DNA from: Glacieibacterium sp965200405
GTDB lineage: Bacteria > Pseudomonadota > Alphaproteobacteria > Sphingomonadales > Sphingomonadaceae
Direction: 5' to 3'
DNA length: 64,000 nt
Assembly (NCBI RefSeq): GCF_965200405.1
Contig: NZ_OZ241356.1
Coordinates: 930,001-994,000 of the forward strand
Shown: positions 1 through 10,900 of the stretch, piece by piece
Layout: the number at the start of each line of letters is the position of its first letter
How positions within the stretch are numbered: position 1 is the first letter of the stretch
Program-made: the position numbers and the translations under genes
The notes under the pieces: model-generated
Told to the model about the DNA's origin: nothing
What the model saw: only the letters and a program-made list of their open reading frames with translations
The model's database searches: none

Positions 1-1
1 C

Positions 2-583
2 ACAGAAGCCCTCCGCACGGCCCCGGCCCGGTGGCTCGGCTACCTCTCCTCGACCGGGGTCTACGGCGATGCGGCGGGCGCCTGGGTCGACGAGGCCTCG
101 CCCGTCGGTGGTGGCCGCCGCGACGCGCGCACCGCCGCCGACCTCGCCTGGCAGGCGCTCCGCCCCGACGTCCGCATCTTCCGCCTGCCCGGCATCTACG
201 GCCCCGGCCGCTCGGCGCTCGACCGGGTCGCCGCCGGTACCGCTACCCGCGTCGATGCACCGACCGGCCAGGTGTTCAGCCGCATCCACGTCGACGACAT
301 CGTCGCCGCAGTCGTCGCCAGCTTCACGCGCGGCGCGCCCGGCCTCTACAATCTCGCCGACGACGAGCCCGCCAGCGGCAACATCGTCACCGAACACGCC
401 TGCGACCTGCTCGGCCGCCCCTACCCGCCGCTGTCGCCGATCGCCTCGCTCAGCCCGATGGCGCAGGGCTTCTACGCCGAGAACCGCCGCGTCGCTGCGA
501 CCAAGATGAAGCGCGACCTCGGGCTGAGGCTGCGCTATCCTGACTATCGGTCGGGCCTGCGCGCCTGCCTTGCGGAGAGATAG
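2..583 (+). CDS. NAD-dependent epimerase / extended SDR family protein (5' truncated)
   Basis: The left window edge cuts this gene, so only its last 193 codons are present, read in the frame that opens at base 2. The visible part begins with a GYLSSTGVYGD segment, where the serine and tyrosine belong to the Tyr-containing active-site region of extended short-chain dehydrogenases. It continues with FRLPGIYGPGRS and FSRIHVDDI, which are typical of YeeZ/WcaG-like sugar-nucleotide epimerase relatives. The nucleotide-binding glycine motif would lie upstream and cannot be seen. The stop is three bases before the next gene, so the two are probably co-transcribed. Substrate is unknown. Confidence 0.8.
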   Translation, partial: TEALRTAPARWLGYLSSTGVYGDAAGAWVDEASPVGGGRRDARTAADLAWQALRPDVRIFRLPGIYGPGRSALDRVAAGTATRVDAPTGQVFSRIHVDDIVAAVVASFTRGAPGLYNLADDEPASGNIVTEHACDLLGRPYPPLSPIASLSPMAQGFYAENRRVAATKMKRDLGLRLRYPDYRSGLRACLAER

Positions 584-586
584 AGC

Positions 587-2866
587 ATGAAGTTCGGTGT
601 CGGCCAGTCGGTCAAGCGTGTCGAGGATGTCCGCCTGCTCACCGGGTTGGGGCGGTTCACCGACGACGTCCAGGTCGCGGGCGAGCTGTACGCCACCACC
701 CTGCGCTCTCCATATGGCCACGCCCGCATCACCGCGATCGACACGACGGCGGCCAAGGCCGTGCCCGGCGTCGTCGCGGTCTATACCCATGCCGACATCG
801 TCCAGTACGGCGACGTACCCTGCATGGTGCCGCTGTCGGGCCCGCTGAAGACGCCGCGGCTGCTGCTGACCGGCGACACCGTGCGCTTCGTCGGCGACGG
901 CGTCGCCTTTATCGTCGCCGAGACCCGCGAAGCCGCCCGCGCCGGCGCCGACGCCGTCGAGATCGACTATGAGGAGCTCCCCGTCGTCGCCTCGATCGAA
1001 GCCGCCATCGCCGAGGGCGCGCCCAAGGTCTGGCCCGACGCCGCCTCCAACAGCATCTTCGACTGGCAGGTCGGCGCGGCCGACAAGGCGGCCGAGGGCA
1101 TGGCCGCCGCCGCGCACGTCACGCGGTTGCGTATCGTCCAGAACCGCGTCGCCCCGACCTCGATGGAGGTTCGCGCCGCGCTCGGCCAGTGGGACGAAGC
1201 CAGCGGCTTCACCCTCCACGTCGGCAGCCAGGGCGTTGCCGGAATGCGCGGCATCATCGCCGGCGGCATATTGAAGGTCGAGCCCGACCAACTCCGCATC
1301 GTCACCGGCGACGTCGGCGGCGGCTTCGGTATGAAGTCGTTCGTCTATCCCGAATATGCGCTGGTCCTGCACGCCGCGCGCGACCTCGGCCGCCCGGTAA
1401 AATGGACCGGCGACCGCAGCGACGCCTTCCAGACAGACACCCACGGCCGCGCCATGGTCAGCGACGGCGCGCTCGGTTTCGACGCCGACGGCCTGATCAC
1501 CGCGATGACCGTCGAGACGTGGAGCGACCTCGGCGCCTATCAGTCGCAGTTCGGCCCGGCGATCCAGACCATGGCCGGCGGGCGCATCATGGGCGGCGTC
1601 TACCGCATCCCGGCGATCCACAACCTCGTCCACGGCATCGTCACCAACACCACGCCGGTCGACGCCTATCGCGGTGCCGGACGGCCGGAATCAGCCTACA
1701 TCATGGAGCGGTTGATCGAGGCCGGGGCGCGCGACCTCGGCATCGGCGTCGACGAAATCCGCCGTCGCAACCTGCTCCGTCCCGACGAGCTGCCGCACGA
1801 CAACGGCATCGGCCTCAACTTCGACATCGGCAACTTCCCGGCGGTGCTGGCGAAGTCGCTGGAGCAGGCCGACTGGCAGGGCTTCCCGACGCGCAAGGCG
1901 GAAGCGGCGCGCAAGGGCCTGCGCTATGGCCGCGGCATCGCCTATTATGTCGAGATCGCCGGCGGTGGCTCGCAGGACGAATATGCCGACGTCCGCGTCG
2001 CCGCCGACGGCATGGTCGAGGTCGCGGTCGGCACCCAGTCGAACGGCCAAGGCCATGAAACCGCCTATGCGCAGGTCGTCAGCGAGCGCCTCGGCATCGA
2101 CGTCGAGAGCATCCGCATCGTCCAGGGCGATACCGAGCGTCTGGAAGTCGGCAGCGGCACCGGCGGCTCGCGCAGCATGGCGTGGGGCGGCGCGGCGTGC
2201 CAACTCGCCGCCGACGACCTGATCGTGCGCGGCAAGGAACTTGCAGGCCCGCAACTCGACGCCACCGACATCGACTATGCCGAGGGCGTGTTTCGGGCGC
2301 GCGGCACCAACCGCACCACCAGCTTCGGCGAACTCGCCGCCGCCCATCCGGGCGCCCTCGACGGCCGCGCCCGCTACAAGCCCGACGCGCCCAAGCCGAC
2401 CTTCCCCAACGGCTGCCACATCGCCGAGGTCGAGATCGACCCCGCGACCGGCAAGGTCCGCGTCGCGCGCTACGGCCTCGTCGACGATTTCGGCGTGCTG
2501 GTGAACCCGATGCTGGTGCTGGGCCAGATCCACGGCGGCGTTGCGCAGGGGCTGGGCCAGGCGCTGCTCGAGAACATCGTCTATGACGACGCGGCGCAGT
2601 TGCAGACCGGCAGCTTCATGGACTACGGCATCCCGCGCGCCGACGACATGCCCGACGCGATCACCTTCACGACGCTGGGCACGCCGTCTCCGACCAATCC
2701 ACTGGGCGTAAAAGGCTGCGGCGAAGCCGGCACCATCGGCGCGATGCCGTCGGTGATGAACGCGATCATCGACGCGCTCGACGGCACGCAGCTCGAGATG
2801 CCCGCGACGCCGGAGAAACTGTGGCGGTTGTGCCGGTCGCTGGAGGTCGCGCAGGCGGCGGAGTAG
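587..2866 (+). CDS. Xanthine dehydrogenase family protein, molybdopterin-binding (CoxL-type) large subunit
   Basis: This 759-residue protein has the full length of the molybdopterin-binding large subunit of the xanthine dehydrogenase/aldehyde oxidase/CO dehydrogenase family. The N-terminal hammerhead domain starts with SVKRVEDVRLLTGLGRFTDD. Cofactor-site motifs follow: GGGFGMKS near residue 245, AYRGAGRPE near 360, and GCGEAG near 710, which holds the conserved active-site glutamate. The AYRGAGR loop differs from the AYRCSFR loop of true CO dehydrogenases, so another aromatic or aldehyde substrate is more likely. An ATG follows GGAGAG and the upstream stop by three bases. The FAD (medium) and [2Fe-2S] (small) subunits usually encoded beside it are not here; the next gene is convergent. 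Confidence 0.9.
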   Translation: MKFGVGQSVKRVEDVRLLTGLGRFTDDVQVAGELYATTLRSPYGHARITAIDTTAAKAVPGVVAVYTHADIVQYGDVPCMVPLSGPLKTPRLLLTGDTVRFVGDGVAFIVAETREAARAGADAVEIDYEELPVVASIEAAIAEGAPKVWPDAASNSIFDWQVGAADKAAEGMAAAAHVTRLRIVQNRVAPTSMEVRAALGQWDEASGFTLHVGSQGVAGMRGIIAGGILKVEPDQLRIVTGDVGGGFGMKSFVYPEYALVLHAARDLGRPVKWTGDRSDAFQTDTHGRAMVSDGALGFDADGLITAMTVETWSDLGAYQSQFGPAIQTMAGGRIMGGVYRIPAIHNLVHGIVTNTTPVDAYRGAGRPESAYIMERLIEAGARDLGIGVDEIRRRNLLRPDELPHDNGIGLNFDIGNFPAVLAKSLEQADWQGFPTRKAEAARKGLRYGRGIAYYVEIAGGGSQDEYADVRVAADGMVEVAVGTQSNGQGHETAYAQVVSERLGIDVESIRIVQGDTERLEVGSGTGGSRSMAWGGAACQLAADDLIVRGKELAGPQLDATDIDYAEGVFRARGTNRTTSFGELAAAHPGALDGRARYKPDAPKPTFPNGCHIAEVEIDPATGKVRVARYGLVDDFGVLVNPMLVLGQIHGGVAQGLGQALLENIVYDDAAQLQTGSFMDYGIPRADDMPDAITFTTLGTPSPTNPLGVKGCGEAGTIGAMPSVMNAIIDALDGTQLEMPATPEKLWRLCRSLEVAQAAE

Positions 2867-2867
2867 C

Positions 2868-3779
2868 TCAGCCCCGGCTGCGCAGCGCAATCACCAGGCC
2901 GGCCAGCGCCAGCACCCCGCCGCACACCGCGAGCGGGGTCCAGACATAGGCTTCGAATACCGTCGACAGCGTCATCGCCACCACCGGCACGATGACGTTG
3001 ACGTAGCCCGCGCGCGCCGGCCCGATGTTGCGGATCAGCGAATAGTACAGCCGGAACGCCAGCGCCGAGGCGACCAGCCCGAGGTACAGCACGCCCAGCA
3101 CATAGCTCGGCTGTGCGCTGGCGGTCGGTGTCCCCGCGGTGGCGAAGGCGAAAGCCGCGTTCAACAGGCCGCCGTACAGCAGCGCCGTCGTCAGGAACGC
3201 CTCGAGCGGCATGCCGCGGACGCGCTGGCTCGCCTGCATGACGTTGGCGACGCTGGCGCTGAGCATCCCCGCCACGGCCAGCCCGAGACCGAGCGCGGTG
3301 GTGCCGCCGCCGAGGCCGAGGTCGGGACCGACCAGCATAACCAGCCCGGCAATCCCCATGACGCTGCCGAGCACGAAACGCCCGCTGATCGGATTGCCGA
3401 GAAAGATCCGCGAAAGCACCGTGTTGGGCACGATCAGCAGCGAAAAGACCAGTGCCACCAGCCCGGAGGTGACGAACCGCTCCGACTGGTAGACGAAGTT
3501 GAAATTGGCGACGAACTGCAGCACCGCCGCGCCGCCGGCAAAGGCATGGCCGCTGGCTCCGAGGCGCAGCGGCCGCCGCATCACCAGGCAATAAACCAGC
3601 ATCGCCACCCCGGCTACGAGGAAGCGATAGGCAACCGACCAGGCGATCGGTACGGCGACGATCTGATGCTTGATGACCAGCCAGGTCGAACCCCAGATCA
3701 GCGTCAGCAGCACGAATTGTACCACGGTCGCCGGGGTCACCAGCCGCCGGGCCGGGACCGACACCAAGGGTGCGTTCAC
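2868..3779 (-). CDS. DMT superfamily transporter (EamA family)
   Basis: This 303-residue, highly hydrophobic protein is consistent with ten membrane helices in two five-helix EamA repeats. The first repeat contains FVLLTLIWGSTWLVIK, typical of RhaT/EamA exporters, and the second contains VNVIVPVVAMTLSTVFE. It most likely exports metabolites or amino acids across the inner membrane; substrate cannot be told from sequence. The GTG start overlaps the stop of the threonine aldolase gene in a GTGA tetranucleotide, which suggests translational coupling. It ends one base from the convergent molybdenum hydroxylase gene. Confidence 0.88.
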   Translation of the reverse strand: MNAPLVSVPARRLVTPATVVQFVLLTLIWGSTWLVIKHQIVAVPIAWSVAYRFLVAGVAMLVYCLVMRRPLRLGASGHAFAGGAAVLQFVANFNFVYQSERFVTSGLVALVFSLLIVPNTVLSRIFLGNPISGRFVLGSVMGIAGLVMLVGPDLGLGGGTTALGLGLAVAGMLSASVANVMQASQRVRGMPLEAFLTTALLYGGLLNAAFAFATAGTPTASAQPSYVLGVLYLGLVASALAFRLYYSLIRNIGPARAGYVNVIVPVVAMTLSTVFEAYVWTPLAVCGGVLALAGLVIALRSRG

Positions 3780-4813
3780 GACGGCAAGGCGGCGATCGCC
3801 TCCGGCAGCGCGGCGATGGCACGCGCCAGAGCATCGATCTCGGCCGCCGGCGTGTCCCAGGCGACGACCAGCCGCGCCTCGCCCGATCCGGCATCGCCCC
3901 AGTCGTAGAATTTGAAGCCCTGCGCCCGCAGGCTTTCCGAATGGCCGCCAAGGTCGACGAACAGTTCGTTAGCCTCGACCGGGTGCATCAGCCGCGAACC
4001 GGCAGCCGCGGCAAGCCGCGCCGCCCCGGCATTGGCCGCCGCGGCATTGCGCGACACCGCGCCGCTCTCGATCATCGCCAGCAGCTGCGCGGCCTGGAAG
4101 CGCCCCTTGCTCGGCATCTGGCCGGCGCGCTTGCGGCGGAAGCGCAGATCGTCGGCGAGCGACTGGTCAAACACCACGATCGCCTCCGCCGACATGCCGC
4201 CGTTCTTGATCATGCCGAAGCTGAGTGCCGCAGCCCCGGCCCGCCAGCTGATGTCGCCGGGATGGCAGCCGAGATGGACCAAAGCATTGGCGAAGCGCGC
4301 ACCGTCGACATGCAGCCGCCAGCCGCGCGACCGGGCATAATCGCCGAGCGCCGCCATTTCGTCGGGCGTGTAGGCGGTGCCGGATTCGGTCGCCTGGGTC
4401 AGCGACAGGACGCGGGGCTGGACCTGGTGGACGTCGCCGCGGTGGCTCGCCAGCCCGGCGGCGATGCCCTCGGGCGTCAGCTTGCCGTGCGCCCCATCGA
4501 CCAGCAGCAGCTTGGCGCCCCCGGTGAAGAACTCCGGCGCACCGCATTCGTCGACATGGATGTGCGCCTCGCGGTGCGTGACGACGGCGCCATAGGGCGG
4601 CACCATCGCAGCGAGGCTCAGGGCGTTGGCGGCCGTGCCGGTCGAGACGGCGAACACCGTGCAGGCGGTGCCGAAATACTCGCCGAACACGGCGTCGAGC
4701 CGGGCGCTGAGCGTATCGCCGTCATAGGCGAAGGGCTGCGCGGCATTGGCGGCGACGACGGCGGCGATGACCTCGTCGCACGCGCTGGCGGCGTTGTCGG
4801 AGAGGAAGGTCAT
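3776..4813 (-). CDS. ltaE: Low-specificity L-threonine aldolase / beta-eliminating lyase
   Basis: The 345-residue product belongs to the fold-type I PLP lyases that cleave threonine or allo-threonine to glycine and acetaldehyde. Visible family features are the early FLSDNAASAC segment, AVSTGTAANALSLA (PLP phosphate binding), HIHVDECGAPEFF, WRLHVDGARFANA with the aspartate that pairs with the pyridine nitrogen, and SFGMIKNGGM, whose lysine should form the Schiff base. Length fits the family. It precedes the DMT transporter with a 4-base overlap, so the transporter may export a related amino acid (inference). Related beta-eliminating lyases such as tryptophanase-like enzymes cannot be fully excluded. 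Confidence 0.85.
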   Translation of the reverse strand: MTFLSDNAASACDEVIAAVVAANAAQPFAYDGDTLSARLDAVFGEYFGTACTVFAVSTGTAANALSLAAMVPPYGAVVTHREAHIHVDECGAPEFFTGGAKLLLVDGAHGKLTPEGIAAGLASHRGDVHQVQPRVLSLTQATESGTAYTPDEMAALGDYARSRGWRLHVDGARFANALVHLGCHPGDISWRAGAAALSFGMIKNGGMSAEAIVVFDQSLADDLRFRRKRAGQMPSKGRFQAAQLLAMIESGAVSRNAAAANAGAARLAAAAGSRLMHPVEANELFVDLGGHSESLRAQGFKFYDWGDAGSGEARLVVAWDTPAAEIDALARAIAALPEAIAALPS

Positions 4814-4939
4814 GATCTGGCGTCCAGCGGCTGGGCCCCGCAGGCGGCGCGGAGGCGAGGCTGCTGGCTAGAGACGCGCACGCCGGAGGTCAATCACGAC
4901 CCCCGGCGCGTCGAGGTTCAGGCGTTGGGCAGCCGGTGA

Positions 4940-7900
4940 TCAGAACCCGACCGACAGCGTTGCCTTGACGCCGTTGTCGCTGTTGTTCTTGCCGATCACG
5001 CCGGTGTAGCCGACGCCCAGCGAGCTGTTCTTGCCGATGTGGACGTCGACCCCGGCCTCCCCGGCGAAGGCGCTCTTGTCGAGTGCCACCGAGCGGATGC
5101 CGGCGTTCTGGTTGGTGCCCTGGATCGACAGGCTGGCGATCGGCGCACGGTCGCCACCGGTGTATTGATAACCCAGCGAACCGCGCAGCGAGGCCGTCTT
5201 GCCGATCTCGGTGCTGGCGCGCAGGCCGACCGTGGTGAAGGTCGCATCGTACTTCTGCTTGCCCGAGACCAGGCCCGCAAAACCGCCGCTCTCGGCTAGG
5301 CCGTCGACGTGATAGGCGACATAGGCGAAGCGGACGAACGGCTCGACCCGGGTCTTCTCGGCGGCGGCGAGGTCGTAGGCGATGTCGCCGAAGACCTGGT
5401 AGCTGGTGCCGCTGGTGTGCCCGGTCAGGACCTGCGTCAGGCCGGGTACGGTGATCGCCCGGCTGCTGTGCGTCTTGACGCTGCCGACCGAGGCACCGAC
5501 CGCGAGCGAGAAGCCCTGGCCGCTGCGATAGCCGCCGTAGATGCCGCCGCCGGTGGTCTTGACCTTCGACGTGCCCAGGATGCGGGTGTCGACCTTGCTC
5601 TCCAGCGCATTGAACAGCGCGCCGGCCTTCCAGGTGCCGCTGGCGATGTCGATGCCGACCAGCACGCCCTTGGTGTCGATGTCGAGCTTGGCGCCGTTGC
5701 CGTCGCTGTCGGTGTTACCCCATGAGCCGACCGCGCGGCCCCAGCCGGCAATGCCCGTCTCGCCCGCTGCCCTGGACGAGGCGTCGTTGCCGCCATTGCT
5801 GCCGGTGCCGGCGCCGAGACGATCAAGTGCCGCCTCGCGGACATGGCGGGTGTCGGTGAGTGCCTGGCGGCTGTCGGCGCTGTGGATCTCGCCGGTCAAC
5901 TGGTTGAGCGCCGCACCCAGGCCCGCGCCCTGCAGGTAGAGGTTGTAGAACGCCTGCGGGTTGAAGCCGGCGGTGGTGGCGCGGTCGAAGGCGGTGGCGC
6001 GAGCCAGCACGTTGGCACTGTTCGGCCCGGTGCCGAGCAGCGCGACCAGCGAGTTCGGCACCAGCTTCAGCACCAGGTCGTTGGCGCCGTAGGTCAGGGT
6101 CGGTGCGAAGGCCGGGCCGAACAGCGTCAGCGCCGGCGCGACGAAGGTGCCCGTCCGGCCACCCGCCGCCGATAGCAGCGTGTAGCTGGTGTTGAACAGA
6201 TACTGGCCGGTCGTCGCCGTCAGCACGAGGTTGCCGGCCAGGTTGGCGGTGCCGCCGATGGTGACCCGGTCGGCCGTGGTCGGCAGGACATTGACCAGCA
6301 GGGTCGATCCGGCCTGGAACGACGCATTGCCCGACACCGTCAGCGTGCCGGTGGCGAGGTCGACGGCGCCCGGCGAGACGACCGAACCCGATGCGGCGAC
6401 CAGCCCGGCGATGCTGCCGGTGCCAGCCAGCGTCGTGCCGGTCGCGGCGGTCACCGTCGAGGCGGAAAGTGCACCGGCCACGGTCAGGCGGCCACCGGTG
6501 AGCGAGGTCGCCCCCGACACGGTGTTGACGCCGGTCAGCGTCAGGTTGCCGGCGCCGATCTTGGCAACCGTGCCGGTGCCCGAGATGACCGAGGCGTACG
6601 ATGCATCGACCGCCTGGTTGAAGACCAGCGCGCCATTGTCGACGACATTGCCGCTGCCGAGCCCGGCGACGGCCGAGTTCAGCGTGCCGGCAGCGATCGT
6701 CGTGGTGCCGGTCCGGGTGCTGGCCCCGGTCAGGAACAGGGTGCCGCTGCCGGTCTTGGTCAAGGCTGCCGCGCCCGAGGTTGCGCCCGACAGGGTCAGC
6801 GCGAAGGCCTGGGTGTCGACGCTGCCGGCGCCGCTGGTGACGACGGCATTGGCGAGGGTCAGCCCGGCGACGCCGGCCTGCAACGTGCCCGCCGTGATCG
6901 TCAGCGCACCGGTGCCGAGGGCCGCTGCATTGGCGACTGCCAGCGTGCCGGCGGCAAGGCCGGTGCCGCCCGTGTAGGTGTTGGCTGCCGACAGGGTCAG
7001 CGCGCCGCTGCCGATCTTGGCCATCGAGCCGCTGCCGCCGATGATGCCGGTCAGCGAGAGCGCCAGGGCCTGGGTATCGACCGTCGTCGCGCCGACCAGC
7101 GTCACGGCGTTGGCGAAGACCAGCCCGGTGACGGCCGCCTGCAGCGTCGTTCCGGTGTTGACGGTCAGCCTGCCGGTGCCGAGGGCGCCGGCCGAGCCGA
7201 TAGCCAGGGTGCCGCTGTTGATCGCGGCACTGGCGAAGCTGTTGGTGCCGTTCAGGCGCAACGTGCCGGTGCCGACCTTGGCGATCGAGCCGGCGCCACC
7301 GATGTTGCCGCCGAGCGTCAGCAGCCCGGCGCCCGAGTCGAGCTGGCCGACACCCGCGGTGATGATGGCGTTGGCGACGACCAGCCCGGTGACGCCGGCA
7401 GCGAGGCGCGTCCCGGCGGCCATGGCGACGATGCCTGAGCCGGCCGCGGTATCGGTACCCAGCGTCACGCTGCCCGCCGCAATGGCGAGGCCGTTGAAGC
7501 TGTTGGCGCCGTTCAGGACCAGCGTGCCGGTGCTGGCCAGTGAGCCGTTGCCGGTGACCGGACCGGCGAGCGTGAAGCTGCCCTTGGTCGAGTCGATGGC
7601 GACAGCGCCGCCGCTGACCGCGACCGAATTGGCGACGACCAGCCCGGACACCCCGGCGGCGAGCGTCGTGCCGCCGATCAGGTCGACGGTGCCGATGCCG
7701 GCCGCGGTGTTGGTGCCGAGGGTCACGGTTCCGCTGAGCACCGCGAGGTTGGTGAAGCTGTTGGCGCCGTTCAGCACGAGGTTGCCGGAGCCGATCTTCT
7801 CGATCGAGCCGGCACCGCCGATGTTGCCGGCGAGGGTGAAGACGCCCGCGCCGCTGTCGACATCGGCGCTGCCGACTGTCGTGATGGCGTTGGCCAGCGT

Positions 7901-10900
7901 CAGGCCGGTGACCGTAGCCGCCAGCGTCGTCGCGTGCTGGATGGTCAGGAGACCGGTGCCGAGCGCGGTGTTGCTGCCGACGCCCAGCGTGCCGAACCGC
8001 AGGTCGGTGCCGCCGGTGTAGGTGCTGGCGCCGCTCAGGTTGAGCGTGCCGTTGCCGAGCTTGCGGAAAGAGCCGGTGCCGCCGATCGGTGCCGAGATGT
8101 CGGTCGTCGCGCCATTCGCCACGAAGATGAAGGCGTTGCTGTTGGTGACCAGGCCACCGCTGCCGGTCGCCTTGACGCTATAGCCGTCGATCGCGAAAGC
8201 GAGACCCTGGAAGCTTTCCGCGGTATCGAGGGTAACCACGCCGGCCGTGCCCTGGAAGCGCGCGATGCCGCCCTGCCAGCTGCCGTTGAGTTCGCTTGGT
8301 GAAGGCTCGGTCCAGTTGGTGGCGAAGGTGCTCCAAGTGCCGGTGCCGCCGCTGATCACGCCGTTGCCGATGCCGTCCGCGCCGTCCCAATATTGCACGA
8401 GGGTCCCGGGTGCGGTGACCAGCAGGTTGACCTGGCCGGAAACCAGCGTCTCGACGACGCCGGCACTGGTGCCGGGCAAGCTGACGATATCGAGGCCGTG
8501 GTCGGTCAGCGCGCCGCCGTAGCTGAACAGTTCGTAGATGCCATTGCCGAAGGTCAGCGACGGCGCGACGGTCAGCTTGCCGTCGAGGGTGAGGTCACCC
8601 AGCACGACGGTCAGGTCGTTGTAGAGGCCGCCGATCGTGTTGACCTCGGCGAGGTCGAGCTGGACCAGGCTGGTGTCGTGCAGCGTCAGCGAGCCGAAGG
8701 TCAGCGTGCCGGGCGAGTTGCCCGCGGCGAGGATGCCGCCGTCGGCGATGTTGACGCTGCCCGCGATCAGGCCGTGGCCGCCGAGCGTCGCGCCGCTGGC
8801 GACGGTGACCGCGGTCAGGCCGAGCATGCCGTCGACCAACGTCTTGCCTTCGTTGAGGGCGGTCGCGCCGGTGTAGGTGCTGGTGCCGCCGAGCGTCAGC
8901 GTGCCGGTCCCGGTCTTGGTGATGCCGCCCGCGCCGGTGATCGCGCCACCGAGCGTCAGGTCGTAGGCCTGGGTGGCGATAGTGCCGAGGCCCGCGGTGA
9001 CGATGTCGTTGGCGACGACGAGGCCGGTGGTTCCGGCCTGCAGCGTGGTGCCATCGGCCAGCGTCAGCGCGCCGGTGCCGAGTGCGGTGTCGGCGCCGAT
9101 CGTGATCATGCCCTCGGCCAGGTTGGTCCCGCCGGTGAAGTCGTTATTGCCGGTCAGGACGAGATTGCCCGCCCCGAGCTTGGCCAGCGGGCTGTCCCCG
9201 GTAACCAGGCCGCTCAAGGTCAGCGTCGTCGCGCGGGTATCGATGATGACCGCAGCGCTCTCGTCGACCAGGATCAGGTCGAACCGGTTCGCCAGCGTCA
9301 GGTTCGTCGCACCGGCGACCAGCCTGGAGTCGGCGAACAGGTCCACGGTGCCGAGGCCGAGCGCGGTGTCGTTGCCGACCACGAGGGTGCCGCCCGAGTG
9401 CGTCGTGCCGCCGGTGTAGCTATTGGCGCCGTTGAGCACGAGCGTACCATTGCCGCCGGTGTTGATCTGGCCCGCGCCATCGATGACGCCGTCGAGCGTG
9501 AAGGTCAGGTTCTGCGCATCGAGCGTCGAGACGTCGTTGGTGGTGATGCCATTCGCGACGACCAGATTGTCGACGCCGGCGCGCAGCACGGCAAAGCCGT
9601 TGATCGTCAGCTGGCCGGTGCCGAGGGCCGTCTCGTGTCCGATGGCCAATAGGGTCGAGTTGAGTTCGGTGCCGCCGGTGTAGCTGTTGGCACCGTTGAG
9701 GGTCAGCCGGTTATGGCCGGCGGTCTGCAGCGTGCCGGAACCGTCGATGACGCCGTCGAGGGTCAGCCCGAAGCTTGCGGCGTCGATGGTGTCGCCCCCG
9801 GTGAGGGTGATCGCATTGGCGAGGACGAGGTTGTCGACCCCGGCCCGCAGCGTGGTGCTGTTGGCCATTGTCAGGGCGCCCGCGCCGAGTGCGGTGTCGC
9901 TGCCGACGACGATCGTCCCGTCGGTCAGGCTGGTCCCGTTAATGTAGCCGTTGGCGCCGTTCAGGACGAGCGTGCTGCCGCCCGTCTTGACGATCGAGCC
10001 GGTACCCGAAACGGCGCCGTTCAGGGTCATCGTGTAGACGCCGGTAGCGATCGTATCGATGTCGGCGGTGACGATGTCGTTGGCCAGGATGACATCGGCG
10101 CCGGCCTTCAGGGTCGTGCCACCGGTGAAGGTCAGCGCGCCGGAGCCGAGCGCCTCGTCGTTGGCGACGGTGATCGTGCCGGCGGTGAGGGTGGTGCCGC
10201 CGGTATAGGTGTTTACCGCGTTCAGGACGAGCTCGCTGGCGCCGCGCTTGTCGAGCAGGCCGCCGTCGATGCTGCCGGTCAGGGTCAGTGTCCCGGTGCC
10301 GGAGTCGATACGATTGGGGCCATTCAGCGAAATCGCGTTGGCGATCACCAGCCCAGACACGCCGGCGCTCAACAGGCTGTCGTTGCCCATGTAGATCGAG
10401 CCGCCGCCGGCAGCGGTGTCGGTGCCCAGCTCTACCGCTCCGTGCAGGACGTACAGCGTGTGGAAGCTGTTGTCGCCGTTGAGGATCAGCGTGCCGGGAT
10501 TGCTGGTGACGAGGTCGCCGGTGCCGCCGATGTCGCCATCCAGCGTCAATGTCGTGGCGCTCTGGTTGACGAGGACGTTGCCGGTGAGGTCGATGGCGTT
10601 TGCGACGACCAGGTCGTCCGCATCGGCGCCGAGATAGGTGTTGGCGGCCAGTTTCAGCTGTCCGGTGCCCAGCGATCCGCCATTGCGGATCTGGACGCCG
10701 CCCTGCGTCACGTCGGTGCCGCCGGCATAGCTATTGGCTTTGAACAGGGTCAGGGTGCCATCGCCGGTCTTCTTCAGCTGCGCATTGCCGGAGATCACGC
10801 CGTCGAGCTGCAGGTCGCTGCCCGAAAGCACGTCGATCGTGTCGACCGTGCCCAGCGCCGAGGTGTGGATGGCATTCATCAGATAGGCGACGGTGCCAGT

